From: Thecaphora thlaspeos
Lineage: Eukaryota; Basidiomycota; Ustilaginomycetes; Urocystidales; Glomosporiaceae
Assembly (NCBI GenBank): GCA_900291925.1
Contig: UWYS01000015.1
Span: 1 to 64,000 of the forward strand
Direction of reading: 5' to 3'
DNA: 64,000 bases
The notes beneath the pieces are model-generated. The model was not told the origin of the DNA, ran no database searches, and was given only the letters and a program-made list of their open reading frames with translations. Positions 21,692-32,132 of the stretch are shown piece after piece. Position numbers and translations under genes: made by a program. Positions within the stretch are counted from its first letter, which is position 1; every line of letters starts with the position of its first letter.

Positions 21692-24600
21692 ATGCAGGCC
21701 AACAAGGACTTCATCCTCTTTGACGAGCCCAGCCCCGGCCTTCCGCCGAGCCAGGCGTCGATGGGCTCCATGGCCTCCATGGCGTCGCTGCCCGGGCCAG
21801 GTCCTGCCGCAGCTGCATCGATGGGCACCAACATCGACCTCAGCAGCCAGGATTCCTTCCCTAGCGCCTCACAATTGGGCTACTCGATGCCAATAAACGT
21901 CGCTCCCCAAGCATCGGCGTCCTCATCGTCCTTTATGCAGCACAGGTCACCGCATCCCAGCCAGTCGCTCATGATGATGGACGATCCCGCGGCCTCTACG
22001 GCCATGATGGGAACGCTCGACATGACCGGCAGCCCGCAGAAGAAGCGCCAGCGCAGCCACGGCTACTCGGCCTCGTGGCACGGCATCGACGCTAGCCAGA
22101 TGCAGGCGCTCCAGCGGGCCCACTTTCAGCAGCAACAACAGCAGCAGCTTCAGCAGCAGCAACAAAGATTTGGTGACGGCCTCAATGTCGGTCTGGCAGA
22201 TAGCACAGCGACGACGCCGGCGCCGCTCAAGGACCCACCCAGCGGGTCTTTGGGCGCGCCGATGAAGGACCTCTCGCTGGGCGAGTCGATTCCCAACCAG
22301 GCGCTTGACAACCAGGAGGCGCTCAACGCCGCCTACGCCAGCGCCAGCTTCAGTTCGCCCGGCGGCAACGGCATGACGCACGAGCAGCAGGAGCGGGTCA
22401 AGGCACAGATCCGCGCCGAGCTGGCGGGCGTTGACTCACGCGCCTTCAAGGGCCCGCTCAGGGACATTATGCAGCAGCGAGCCACCTCGACCGCCCAGGC
22501 TGCCAGCCAGCTCAGCCCGATGTCGGTCTCGTCCGATCCAATGCAGGCCGGCGTCGCGCCGTCGTTCAGCCTGTTTCCAGACTACGACGTAGGGCAGAGC
22601 CAGGGCGGCAGCAGCAGCAGCTTGACCTTCCGCTCCGGCGAGACCACCCCGACGGGCGCAAGGGCCGCCAACAATGTCAACGGCAGTGATGGAAACTCAG
22701 CGTCTGCCCCCTCCTACCCGCAGCGCCCCGGTCAACCGCGGCGGCGCAGCAGCAGCTTTGACGCTAGCTTCACCCGGTCGATCTCGTGGGGCAAGAATGC
22801 GCATGGCTTCCCCACCGAACTCGACGCTTCAGCCACCTCGCAGTGGACGCCGTACCTCGCGGCCGGTGGGATCGGTATGCCGCAGTCGCAATCGCAGAAC
22901 GCCAGCCAGGCCGAGGGGATGCTGGCCAGCCAAACGATGCCGCCGCCCTCCCAGCCTACTTCGCAGCAGCAGCAACAAATGCAGCAGCATCAGATGCAGC
23001 AGCAACAACTACTACAGCAGCAGCAGCAGCAGCAACAGGTGATACAGCAGCAGCAGCAACAGCATCCGCACCAGATGGCCTTCAACCATCCCAACGCGCA
23101 GCCGCCGCAGCAGGTGCGGGTGCAGGCTGAGCAGGGGCCCGGTGGGCGTCGCGAGCTGAAGCGCGAGTCGAGCGGCCTCACGGTGAGCCCGCAGCAGGCC
23201 TTCCTCGACTATGACGACGTCGAGTCGGCGTTGGCCCATTCGGGGTTGGGTAACATGCCGAGCCTGTTCGCCCCTGTCCCTCCCGGTCTCGCCGATGCGC
23301 TGGCAGGTCATGCGAGGCGAGACGCCAACGCCGTTCGGCAGCCCCGCATCCCGGGCACCCGCACGCCGAAGACGAGCGCCACCGAGATACAGGGCTTTGC
23401 CACCACCAAGACGCCAACCAAGACGCCGGGAAAGTCTTCTGCTTCGGCACCGTCGCCGTCCCAGCAGCCACAGCTGCAGCAGCTGCAGCAGAAGCCGGGC
23501 GGGGTGCCCACGCGCATCCCGATGAGCCGGACCGAGACGGCCAAGCAGCATCACTACCCCAAGCGGCCGGGTCACCATCCGCACCAAGTCGAGGGCGGCC
23601 GCGGCAGCACGAGTCAGGAGTCTGGCTCGCAGAGCAGCATCTTTAGCACGAGCGAGAGCTTCGACACCACCAGCACCGACGACGACGAGGATGAGCGGCC
23701 ATACTACCCTCCTAACATGCGGCCGAGCATGCTGCGCGGCGGGCCTTCGAGCCTCTACCTCAACTTCCCAGCAAAGCCGCTGAGCCAGAGCCAGAGTTCC
23801 ACCTTGGGCTCCGTTGGCGGCGGCGGAAGTGGTCCGCACAGCTTTTCGCGGTCCAACTCTAACTCAGACCGGAGCGGCGGCGGCGGAGGTGGGGGAGGCG
23901 GGGGTGGCGCATGGGGCCACATCCGGAGTGAACCGTGGGCGCACAAGCATCGCCAGAGCACCACGTCTGTCCCGCGCTTCGCCGACGTCTCGGCGTCGAG
24001 CAGCGACTCGGACGATGACCGCCGGAGGCGAGTCGGCCATGCCAACGGCGGTGGCGCCTACAACGGCCGCCCCAAGCCGGCGGAGCAGTCGTCGTCCGAG
24101 GACCTCGATGCCGATGGCCTTACGATCTCGAGCAGGTCAAAGTATCGGACGACGGGCGGTAAGATCTCGTGCATGATGATGCCAGGCACGATGGGCGGCT
24201 ACGGCTACATCCCGGGGAGCCAAGAGAGCGGTCTCAGTGTCGCAGCGGGCACGGCCGCCCCCGCCGGCAACCATGGGATATCGTCGTCGTCGTCGTCATC
24301 GGCGGCAGGGGCGGGGGCAAGACTGGCGGGAGGTGGTCTAGCGTCTACGTCGGGCGATGGCAATCGGGCGGGCGCCTCGGTCGACGACGTCAGCATGACG
24401 GGCAGCCAGGACGACGGCAGCCAGAGCCCGTCGATCCGCAGCTCGGCGCAGGTCATCGGCCGGCAGTCCAAAACGGCCACGCCGCCTCACGGCAACGACA
24501 AGCCCAGGCCGAGCGCGCTTGCTGCTGGGGCCGGCGGAAAGGTCGGCGGGCCAGCCGGGCAAGCTTCTGGGTCGCACGAGCATCACCATCACCACCACGC

Positions 24601-25162
24601 CGCGAGCCCGACGGATGTGCGAGACGACAAGATCGAAGAGTCGGGAGAGGAGGAGGACGACGAGGAGTGGGACGACCTCGATGGATCCGGGTACGACGAC
24701 AACAACGCAACGTCCGCCTCGGCCGCCACCACATCGAAGGTGCCGCAGAAGCGACGCCGCAGCAGCAAGGCCGCCGATGGCAAGAAGGCTGCGGCACGCA
24801 ACGGCAGCGTCGGCGTCGGCGGGAGCACGTACGCGCTCACCACGACAGGCCGACCGATCGCGGGGACGACGGGCTCTACGCGGTGCGACTACCGCTCGCC
24901 GATCACGGGGAGCGTGTGCCAGACGGCGTTCCACCGGCCGTACGACCTGGCGCGGCACCGCGAGACGATCCACGCGCGCGAGGAGGCGAGCCTGGTGCGC
25001 GAGGGCAAGCTCAGGATGGACGAGTGCATCGTGCTCGGCAAGGAGGTGGACCCGAAGAAGAGCATGGCGGTGGTGGAGTGGAAGTGCAAGACGTGCAGCG
25101 CGAGCTTCTCCAGGAAGGACGCCATGCTGCGGCACGAGAGGCTGCGGCACAGCGCCAAGTAG
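21692..25162 (+). CDS. Large C2H2 zinc-finger protein with poly-Q tracts, probable transcription factor
   Basis: A 1,156-residue single-exon protein starting MQANKDFILFDEPSPGLPPS. About 1,050 residues are low complexity: Gln tracts encoded near 22,125-22,165 and 22,965-23,065, Gly and Ser runs, a His run (about 24,582-24,597) and an acidic EEEDDEEWDDLD patch followed by a basic QKRRRSSK likely nuclear signal. Two zinc fingers occupy the C-terminus. The first is degenerate (CDYRSPITGSVC, then RPYDLARHRETIH). The second is canonical (CKTCSASFSRKDAMLRHERLRH), ending four residues before the stop. An acidic/Gln-rich body with a terminal long-spacer finger plus a normal finger resembles fungal Rpn4-type proteasome regulators. 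I give that only as a possibility. Confidence 0.85.
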   Translation: MQANKDFILFDEPSPGLPPSQASMGSMASMASLPGPGPAAAASMGTNIDLSSQDSFPSASQLGYSMPINVAPQASASSSSFMQHRSPHPSQSLMMMDDPAASTAMMGTLDMTGSPQKKRQRSHGYSASWHGIDASQMQALQRAHFQQQQQQQLQQQQQRFGDGLNVGLADSTATTPAPLKDPPSGSLGAPMKDLSLGESIPNQALDNQEALNAAYASASFSSPGGNGMTHEQQERVKAQIRAELAGVDSRAFKGPLRDIMQQRATSTAQAASQLSPMSVSSDPMQAGVAPSFSLFPDYDVGQSQGGSSSSLTFRSGETTPTGARAANNVNGSDGNSASAPSYPQRPGQPRRRSSSFDASFTRSISWGKNAHGFPTELDASATSQWTPYLAAGGIGMPQSQSQNASQAEGMLASQTMPPPSQPTSQQQQQMQQHQMQQQQLLQQQQQQQQVIQQQQQQHPHQMAFNHPNAQPPQQVRVQAEQGPGGRRELKRESSGLTVSPQQAFLDYDDVESALAHSGLGNMPSLFAPVPPGLADALAGHARRDANAVRQPRIPGTRTPKTSATEIQGFATTKTPTKTPGKSSASAPSPSQQPQLQQLQQKPGGVPTRIPMSRTETAKQHHYPKRPGHHPHQVEGGRGSTSQESGSQSSIFSTSESFDTTSTDDDEDERPYYPPNMRPSMLRGGPSSLYLNFPAKPLSQSQSSTLGSVGGGGSGPHSFSRSNSNSDRSGGGGGGGGGGGAWGHIRSEPWAHKHRQSTTSVPRFADVSASSSDSDDDRRRRVGHANGGGAYNGRPKPAEQSSSEDLDADGLTISSRSKYRTTGGKISCMMMPGTMGGYGYIPGSQESGLSVAAGTAAPAGNHGISSSSSSSAAGAGARLAGGGLASTSGDGNRAGASVDDVSMTGSQDDGSQSPSIRSSAQVIGRQSKTATPPHGNDKPRPSALAAGAGGKVGGPAGQASGSHEHHHHHHAASPTDVRDDKIEESGEEEDDEEWDDLDGSGYDDNNATSASAATTSKVPQKRRRSSKAADGKKAAARNGSVGVGGSTYALTTTGRPIAGTTGSTRCDYRSPITGSVCQTAFHRPYDLARHRETIHAREEASLVREGKLRMDECIVLGKEVDPKKSMAVVEWKCKTCSASFSRKDAMLRHERLRHSAK

Positions 25163-25301
25163 AAGGCGCCGGTGGAAGCGGCGGCGCGACGACTACGATG
25201 CGGTGGTGGTGGTGGATGTATAGCGTTGATTGCTGCGGAATAGTCATATGTCGCCACGGTGCTCTTATCTATCTGCATTGCTCGCATCGGGCGCGAGGGG
25301 C

Positions 25302-26331
25302 TCACTGCTGTTTGAGAGCGAGCTTGATCTTTTCAAAGATCTCTACAAACGCGTCCTTATCCTGCGCACACACCAAATTCAGCGTTGACGGTGGTACCAT
25401 GTTGTCCGTCAGCCTGAAATTCAAAGTGTGGAACGCCGGAGATGCCCTTTCGTCTAGCGTCGAGGAACACCTGTTCGACCTCTGCTTTGAAGTCGTTGGA
25501 TTCTAGGAAGGTGGTTGCATCTTGGACGGAAGGGAAGACGTCAGCACCAAGGGGCGGAGGATCGGAGAGGAAGGATAGTATCTCGATGGAACCGGGATCT
25601 TGTTCGGCCTCAAAGTAGGAATGGAAGAGACGTTGGATGAGTAAGTTGCAGTGTTGTGCCGCCTGTCAGGTAGGCTTTGGAGATGAGGCGATGTGAGTGC
25701 AGGGTGGATCGGATGGGACCGCCGTAGGAGCTGCCAAGACGCGGCACGACGATGGGTCCACATCGCATGTCAGTACGACATCTCTTGCCAAAAAAAAAAA
25801 AAAAAAGTCAACGAAGGACGGTTCAATGTACAAAGAAATGCCACAATCCTCTCGTCTCTTCTTCATCATGTCGACCATGGCGTCGGTTGTATCACCGAAT
25901 TTGCTCCTATACATGTCCGACTTGTTGACGGGTCGATCGAGGGGGAGGGTGGGATCGAGTTGAACGGGTAGGTATTCGATGTCGACATGGAACGACGACG
26001 AAGAGGGGTGGGAGAGAGCTTGTTGTAGCTTTCGAAGACCGATGTAACAAAATGGACAGATGGCGTCTGATGTTATCTTGATTCGGAGTGGGACGGGGAA
26101 AGTCACGGTGGATGCTGTAGAGTGCGGACGAGGTTGAGAATGGTGGTGGCAGAGGCGAGAGATGGGACGAGGCAAGACGGATGGAGAGGCAAGAAAAAGG
26201 AGGCAAAATCCGGACCGACGAGCGCCGCCGGGGTTAAGAGGCGATGTTCCTCCACCTCGGCGGAGCTGCCGGCGGGCGCGTGCAAGGGCAAGAAGCGGAA
26301 TCGGTTCGGTTCGGTTCGGTTCACCTTTCAA
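25302..26331 (-). pseudogene. DsbA/FrnE-like thioredoxin-fold oxidoreductase with two frame breaks
   Basis: The first exon (to 25,832) encodes LRIKITSDAICPFCYIGLRK, with the CPFC active site, then DIEYLPVQLDP as in FrnE-like DsbA proteins. A 101-bp intron (25,831-25,731, containing a run of at least 15 T) leads to FSYGGPIRSTLHSHRLISKAY. Here the frame must skip one base near 25,666 to continue as QAAQHCNLLIQRLFHSYFEA. A second single-base shift is needed near 25,330-25,390 between GISGVPHFEF and AQDKDAFVEIFEKIKLA. No GT-AG intron can bridge either point. No ATG lies in frame upstream of the CPFC exon. It is either a decaying gene or an assembly with two indels. It shares a short promoter region with the ceramidase gene. 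Confidence 0.65.
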
Positions 26332-26473
26332 ACCGAAACCCGGCTGTAGCAGTTGTGGGTAAGTCGTGTCACGTCTCCATGCTTTGGCTGGGTCTTTGTC
26401 TTGCTCTGATCAACCTTGTTCACGTCGCACCACCACTACCACTACCACCGCCGCTGCGTTCCGTCCTGTGAGC

Positions 26474-27568
26474 ATGACATCCTACCGCCCACCTAACCCA
26501 CCGCCCACGGGACACTGGGGTCCCATAACGTCGTCTCTCTTCTGGTGTGAAGACAAATACCGCTGGACGACCTATATTGCCGAACCAGCAAACACGATCT
26601 CCAACCTCTTTTTTGTCTTCGTCTCCCTCTACGGCGTCTGCCGTACCCTCCAACAGCGTCTCCCCTTTCGCTTCGTTCTCACCCATTGTGGTGTTGCGTT
26701 CGTAGGCGTGGGGAGTACGGCTTTTCATGCTACGCTCAAGAGGGAGATGCAGCTCTTAGATGTACGTACCGCTCCCCCTCCCCCTCCCCCTCCCCACACC
26801 CTACCGTTCCCCCCTTACCATTCCACTGTGAGCTGACCCATTTTCCCCACCCTCTCGAAACACGTCGGATAGGAACTACCGATGATCTACACTTCCGCTC
26901 TCCTCACCTACGCCGTGCTCTAGACGTCACGCGGCTACACCTCTCCTCGCTTCCCCATCCTCCTTCCGCTCTCTCTCCTCCTGCTCGTCATCAGCATAAC
27001 ATTCCCCTATCTCTACAACCAGAACCCCGTATCCCACCAAGTCGCCTTCGTCACGCTCCTTTTTCCTTCCTCGGCGCGAGAATGGTACCTCCTACACCAC
27101 CCTTCTTCACCGCTCCGATTCGACACCCCCGAAAAGAAGAAGCAGGTCACGACGCTCAACGCTTTCGGAGCGTTGATCTTTCTGCTTGGCTTCGCAGTGT
27201 GGAATGTAGACAACGTCTGGTGTGCCCAGTTGCACGCTGTGAGAAGAAAGGTTGGCTATCCAGCCGCCTGGTTGGTGGAAGGTCATGCTTGGTGGCATTT
27301 CATGACGGGCTACGGCGCCTATTGTCTCAATGTTGCTAGTACCGCGAGTCACGCCCCTTCCCACCCGTCCACCTATCTCCGACGAAGAAGAAGAAGAAGC
27401 TATGGGACTGACAATCGTGTATCCCTTTTACACCGCCTGCGACGTGTTCGATGCGCCGATCATAGCAACTCGTCGTCTCCGTCAAAGAGTCGCCAGAGAA
27501 TGTGGAACTCGTCGGTGCATTCCTGCTCTACGTCAGGAGGGTCAGCGAGTACGACGAGGGTAAAGTGA
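26474..27568 (+). pseudogene. Alkaline ceramidase (Ypc1/ACER type) with an in-frame TAG
   Basis: Alkaline ceramidases are seven-helix ER/Golgi membrane enzymes that split ceramide into sphingoid base and fatty acid. Exon 1 (26474-26761) encodes WCEDKYRWTTYIAEPANTIS and STAFHATLKREMQLLD. Exon 2 starts at 26,873 with ELPMIYTSALLTYAVL. The same frame meets TAG at 26,921 and continues perfectly as SPRFPILLPLSLLLLVIS, YLYNQNP, FLLGFAVWNVDNVWC and LVEGHAWWHFMTGYGAYC. Catalytic signatures are present (FHATL, LLDELPM, GHAWWH). The stop removes more than half of the protein, including two metal-binding His. The C-terminus after GAYC does not resemble the family, so a further lesion is possible. Apart from the TAG the reading frame is well kept, which points to a recent loss, a base error, or readthrough. 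Confidence 0.7.
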
Positions 27569-27751
27569 AGCGCTCCTGAGCCGATGCTTGCCATTCCCGA
27601 GCGCTCGCACCACGTAGTTACCCTGCGACGTGACGTCCTAGACACTGTAGACCAAACACATAGGAATAGAAATAAAAGATAGTTAGACCTTCCCTCGTCC
27701 CCTCCACCCGACTTTGGCACTGTCGCTGTGGCCGCGCGGGGCCGGAACGCT

Positions 27752-29022
27752 TCAACGTGCAGCGTCGTCGTCTTCCGTCGCCGCAGCTGAAGCACCCGCC
27801 GTGGTCGTTGATGTCGCTCTACCGTCTGCCCTCTGTCCCTCTCCCGTCGTCGCTGCGCTACCCTGTAGCACACCGCTGTACCACCCTTCCTCGTCGTCCT
27901 GGAATCCGAGATCGAAGCCTCCAAGCGCATCGTTCGGATCCGTTCCAGGTGGAACGAGACCGCGCGTGTTCCGATAGGTCGAACCGGGACGATGACGAAA
28001 CGCCAGCGGAGGCGGGTGTGTCTGCGATGAGAGTGGAGGCGCACCGCGCGCCGTATAGGATGGGATCGTCGTTGGGATCGTGATGCGGTGTGACGATGAG
28101 ATCGAGGAGAACGAGGGAGGAGGGAAGGAGGGGTAGGAGGAGAGACGGGCCTGTTGCGTCGTGGTGCTGGAAGAGGCGAGGGAGTGAGTCGGCGATAATG
28201 TCGAGGTGGTATCGTCGTGCCGGTCGCCGGGATGGCGATCGTGGTTGTGGAGTGCTGCATCGACCGTAGCAGCGGCAGCAGGTGGGCCGCCTCTCGTGCC
28301 TGCCATCGCCGCCGTCGTCGCGTGCGACCCACTGCTGCCGCTCGCCGTCGATGCTCTCTGCCTCGTTTCCAACCGCTGATCCCTCTCTGTCACCACTGTC
28401 ATCTCGATGTCCCCCTCTTCGTCCCCATCTTCTTGTCCGTCGGCGCGTCGTTCGAGCAGGCCGAACCCCTCTGCGCACCTCTTGACGTCACTCTCCCTCC
28501 AGACGCTTCTCAACCTCGCCTTGTCACGTTCCTGCCATGTCTGACCCACCGCCTCGAGAGAGGACGCCTCTGCATCGAAGGACAGTCGCTCAATGTAGAA
28601 GCCGAGCAGCGTCTCTAGCGCCGAGATGTGCGTTTCGAGCTTCTGACGCAGGCCTGAGGTGGGACCCCTCTTGCGTTCCGGACGGACGTAGGTGCATTCG
28701 CGCGAGAGGCGTTGACAGATGAGACAGAGAGGGTGAAGTCCGTCGCACTTGTCCTTTTTGCTGTAGAGAGGTGGAGGGAAGGGAGGGGCCGCAGGGTGTG
28801 GTCAAGGAGTGGCCGGACAGGAGGCAAAGTCCAAGCAACGAGGCGTCAGCTCGAGTAAAGGAGCAGGCGGCGGGGAAGGGGAAAGGTAGAGAGAGGTACG
28901 CACCTGAAGCACTGATCGCAAGCCCTCGAGACCCTCTTTCTCTTTTGGCCGTTGGCGCTGGCGGCAGTGCTGCCTTGTGCGGGTGCAGTTTGTTGCTGTT
29001 GTGCTGCGGTGGTGCTCGACAT
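27752..29022 (-). CDS. Zn2Cys6 (fungal-type) transcription factor
   Basis: Two exons, 29022-28904 and 28760-27752, separated by a 143-bp intron with a GTGCGT donor, give 375 residues. The DNA-binding domain spans the splice site. Basic QKRKRVSRACDQCF joins SKKDKCDGLHPLCLICQRLS and REC, giving the six cysteines in the C-x2-C-x6-C-x6-C-x2-C-x6-C pattern of the binuclear zinc cluster. It is followed by a basic linker (RPERKRGPTSGLRQKLE) and a short predicted coiled coil (THISALETLLGFYIERL) suited to dimerisation. The C-terminal half is Ser/Thr/Pro-rich with a likely acidic end (ATEDDDAAR). There is no middle-homology domain, so it is shorter than typical family members. Targets are unknown. Confidence 0.88.
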
Positions 29023-29647
29023 GCGGGTGTCAGCGTTGGCGTTGGTCGGCCGGGTATCGAGAGGTGAGGTAGGGTTGGGACGTGAGCATGAGCTGGCAGA
29101 GAGACGGAAGCGGGTGCGTGATTGGCGGTGGTGGCGGTGGTGGCGGTGGTGGTGGTGGTGGATGATGGGAGGAAAGAGTAAAGGGGCGGGACTCTTGTGC
29201 GTTGCGACAAGGTGGAGAGGCCGAAGGCGGGGAGAGAGCAAGGCGTGCGGGGCGCGGCGAGAGGTGAGCTCAAAATTGAGAATTCAGCGCGGGTGGGGCG
29301 GGAGGCCCCTCGGCGTTTCAAGGGTCCTTCTTCCCCGCCTTCTTCCGGCAGCCAGGCACCACAGGCTCACGGCCGCCGCCGCCGCCGCCGCCCCGCGCAG
29401 CAGCCTCCTCTCTGGGCCAACCACCACCATCCTTCACAACGCCAGCACAAGGAGCTCTTGTTGCGGTCTACAGCAGCACAGTCGGAGCGAATACATCGTG
29501 ATGAATGACCTCGCAGCAGGATCAAGCCCTAGTTAGTCGCCGTCTAGGTCGAGCGTTGAGGGTGCTGCTATGTTTTGTCGGAATTACGTTTCCTTTGATC
29601 CTTCCCGTATGAGAGCAAAGTCTACATCCGCCCCATTCCATGGACAA
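29023..29647. promoter_or_regulatory. Promoter region of the Zn2Cys6 gene
   Basis: This gap lies between the ATG of the Zn2Cys6 gene (minus strand) and the stop of ecm31 (also minus), so it should hold the regulator's promoter and the ecm31 3' end. It has a GGTGGT/GGTGGC repeat at about 29,127-29,162 and a CCG triplet run near 29,371-29,392. No TATA box is obvious. Confidence 0.5.
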
Positions 29648-31259
29648 TCACTTTTCGACGAGGTCGAGAAAGGCCCTCCACTCGTCGGACTTGACCTTGT
29701 AGCCCTCACGGTCGTCGTCCGGGAAGCTCCGGTCCCGCACCGCCCCGACGTACGCCTCGACCGCCGCCAGGCGCATCGCGCCGATGCTAAACGGCTGCAC
29801 AAAGGAGCGCACAAACTTGGGCGGGCTCGGCGCGTCCGGGTGCGGCACAGGTAGCGACGCCGTGGCCGCGCTGGACGTTACCGTCTGCGACGGCGACGAC
29901 GAAGATGGCGACACCGCCCACTCTCCGGTCCCCGTCCCGGCCTCCGCCAGGCCGGCGAGGATGTGAGCCGGGCTGGTCAGCTCGCCCATCATGTCGCTGA
30001 CGACGAGGATCTGTCCGTCGGTCCCGCTGCCCGCCCCGATCCCGATGGTGATGGCGTCCAGGTGGTCGCTGATGTACTTTGCCAGCTTGTTGGGGATGCA
30101 CTCGAGCACAATGGAAAAGCATCCGGCCTGCTCGAGCTTCTTGGCCGCCTCAAAGATGTTGCGCGCCTGGTAAGCCGACTTGCCCTGGACGCAGTAGCCC
30201 GACGTTGCGCCTACACGCTGCGGCTGCAGGCCGAGGTGGCCCATGACGGGGATCCCAAAGCTCGTGAGCCGCCGGATGAGCGGGAGGACCTCTTCGGCCC
30301 CTTCAACCTTGACGCCGTCGACGCCCGTCTTCTGCATCAGCCGGATCACGTTGTCCACCGCACTCTCGTCCGACGAGACAAATGTGCCAAATGGCATGTC
30401 GGCAAACACGAGGGGCGCGGCCGGCGTCGACTCCTGGGCGAGCAGGATGGCAGAGTTGAGGCCGCGCTGCACCGCCTGAGCGTGGTGGATGATGGCGTCG
30501 AGCGAGAGTGGCTGCGTGGTCGAGTGGCCCAGAGCGACGTTGGCCAGCGAGTCGCCCACCAGGCAGAGGTCGACGTCAGCGTAGCGCATCGACAAGCCCG
30601 TGGGGTAGTCGTAGGCGGTGAGGCATGCGCTGACGGTGCGAGACAGGAGCGACGGTGGAGGGTCAACAGCAGCAGCAGCAAGAGGGGAACAGAGCCAGCG
30701 GGCGCGAGGCTGCTCAAGTCCGGGGTCGGAGCTGAGTGGCTACTCACACCTTTGTTCCCTCTTGCTTCATCTTCTGGAGGTAGGCCAGCGACTTGCGCCT
30801 CGGGAGTGGCGGGAGGCGCGAGCGAGACGGAGAAGAGGGAGCAGCCCTGCTCTTGCCTTTGGCCGAGGTTGCCGAAACTGCGTCGACTGCCGGCGCAAAG
30901 GCCTGACGAGCGGCGAGGTCACCAATGGAAGGCGACATTGCTGCCGACGACGGCGGGCTGTTCTCCATAGCGGGGCCGGCCCTATTGCGGTGGGACGGCG
31001 CGGATGATGGTTGCGACGATGCGGTGCGAGGCGATGACGACGACAGCGACGATGAAGAAGAGGACGAGGCGCGGGGCTGGCGGCGGAGCGGCGAGGCATC
31101 GATGTCGTCGTTTCCCTCTTCGCTACCGGCTGAGCCTGCAGGCCATGCGCTGCGCCGGGGACGGACGGTGTGGAAGGAGCACGATGGGCATGGCACTACG
31201 GCGAAGGTGCGGCCGAGATTGCGCAGATGAACCCTGGCCAAGCTAGGCGCGGTCGACAT
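29648..31259 (-). CDS. ecm31: 3-methyl-2-oxobutanoate hydroxymethyltransferase (ketopantoate hydroxymethyltransferase)
   Basis: First step of pantothenate synthesis: transfer of a one-carbon unit from methylene-tetrahydrofolate to 2-oxoisovalerate, in mitochondria in fungi. Exons 31259-30748 and 30629-29648 join in phase (donor GTGAGT, 118-bp intron) to give 497 residues. The N-terminal 150 residues are Arg/Ser-rich (MSTAPSLARVHLRNLGRTFA) and look like a mitochondrial presequence plus a disordered linker. Core motifs are LTAYDYPTG, DLCLVGDSLANVALGH, FADMPFGT, VKVEGAEE, PVMGHLGLQPQ, LECIP and TIGIGAGSGTDGQILVVSDM. A roughly 40-residue Ser/Pro insertion sits after the core, before KFVRSFVQPF. 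A TATA-like CATATAAGC lies about 75 bp upstream of the ATG. Confidence 0.96.
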
Positions 31260-31333
31260 GGCGGGCGAGAGTCGCTAGGTGAGGGTGAGGATTGAGGGTG
31301 GCGATGGCGATGGCGGCGAAGAAGAGGCGGGTT

Positions 31334-31342
31334 GCTTATATG
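31334..31342 (-). promoter_or_regulatory. TATA-like box of ecm31
   Basis: On the minus strand the sequence reads CATATAAGC, 75 bp before the ecm31 ATG at 31,259. Position and sequence fit a TATA element; the start of transcription was not determined. Confidence 0.45.
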
Positions 31343-32132
31343 TGCGCTGCCGTCGAGTAAGCCCTTTTCGGTCTAGTATAGAGCGAACGGATCACGCTGG
31401 CGATGAGCTATGCGTGTGAGAGCAGTGGTGATGGCGGGGATAGTGAGGGGCAGGATCGAGGAGCAAGGAGCGGAGACGGAGCAAGAGGTTGCGCTGTGGA
31501 ATCGTACGAGGGATGTCTGAAAAGTCAAGAGTGGTGCCACCCTCGATCGCTGGGCTGGGCGGCTTGTCGGTCGTTTGATGCGAGAGCTGGCCCGGAAGAT
31601 TGGGAGAGATGGAGGCGGGAAGGAAGGAGGCAAAGCAACCGAGGAAGCAAGAAGAAAAACAGGGTACGAACAGCAAGGGAGGGGGAAGCATGCGTCACGT
31701 GGTCACGCGGCGTGGGCGTCTGGGCGCTGCCGGCCACCCACCTTGCCACGTAGCTCGCCCGTCTCACGGCGTCTGCGCTCGTCCGTCCCGCTCCGGCGGG
31801 CCGGGAGCCTTCCTCGAGCTCAGAGGCCTTCCTGCCTTCTGCCGCAATATATGTCTATGCTTTTCTGGTGGCTGTTCGGAGCCGGGAAGAGAAAAAAAAA
31901 GCCCCCAAAAATGGGCTGATGAGCCGGCCAGCCTGCCGGCGAGCGCCGGCTCAACAGCTCCCCAGGAGCGCTCGAATTGCCGGGCATGTGCGGGCGTGGG
32001 GTGAGCCACGAGCTGGGCTCAGCTGGCCTCACGCCTGGGCCAGACGAGGTCGGCGAGGCGAGCGCCTTGCTCCGACTCCGACTTCCGAGTCAAATTACGC
32101 CGGTGTCTGGCACCTGGCATGGCCGCCAGGTC

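Noticed and set aside
27460..28332. Minus-strand open frame reading SIGSGALHFTLVVLADPPDV near its end
   Set aside because: It overlaps the Zn2Cys6 gene in another frame and the ceramidase 3' part on the other strand. Apart from that short stretch it is Arg-rich shadow sequence.
29963..30970. 335-codon plus-strand frame opposite ecm31
   Set aside because: Shadow of a clearly identified enzyme; no motif and no start context.
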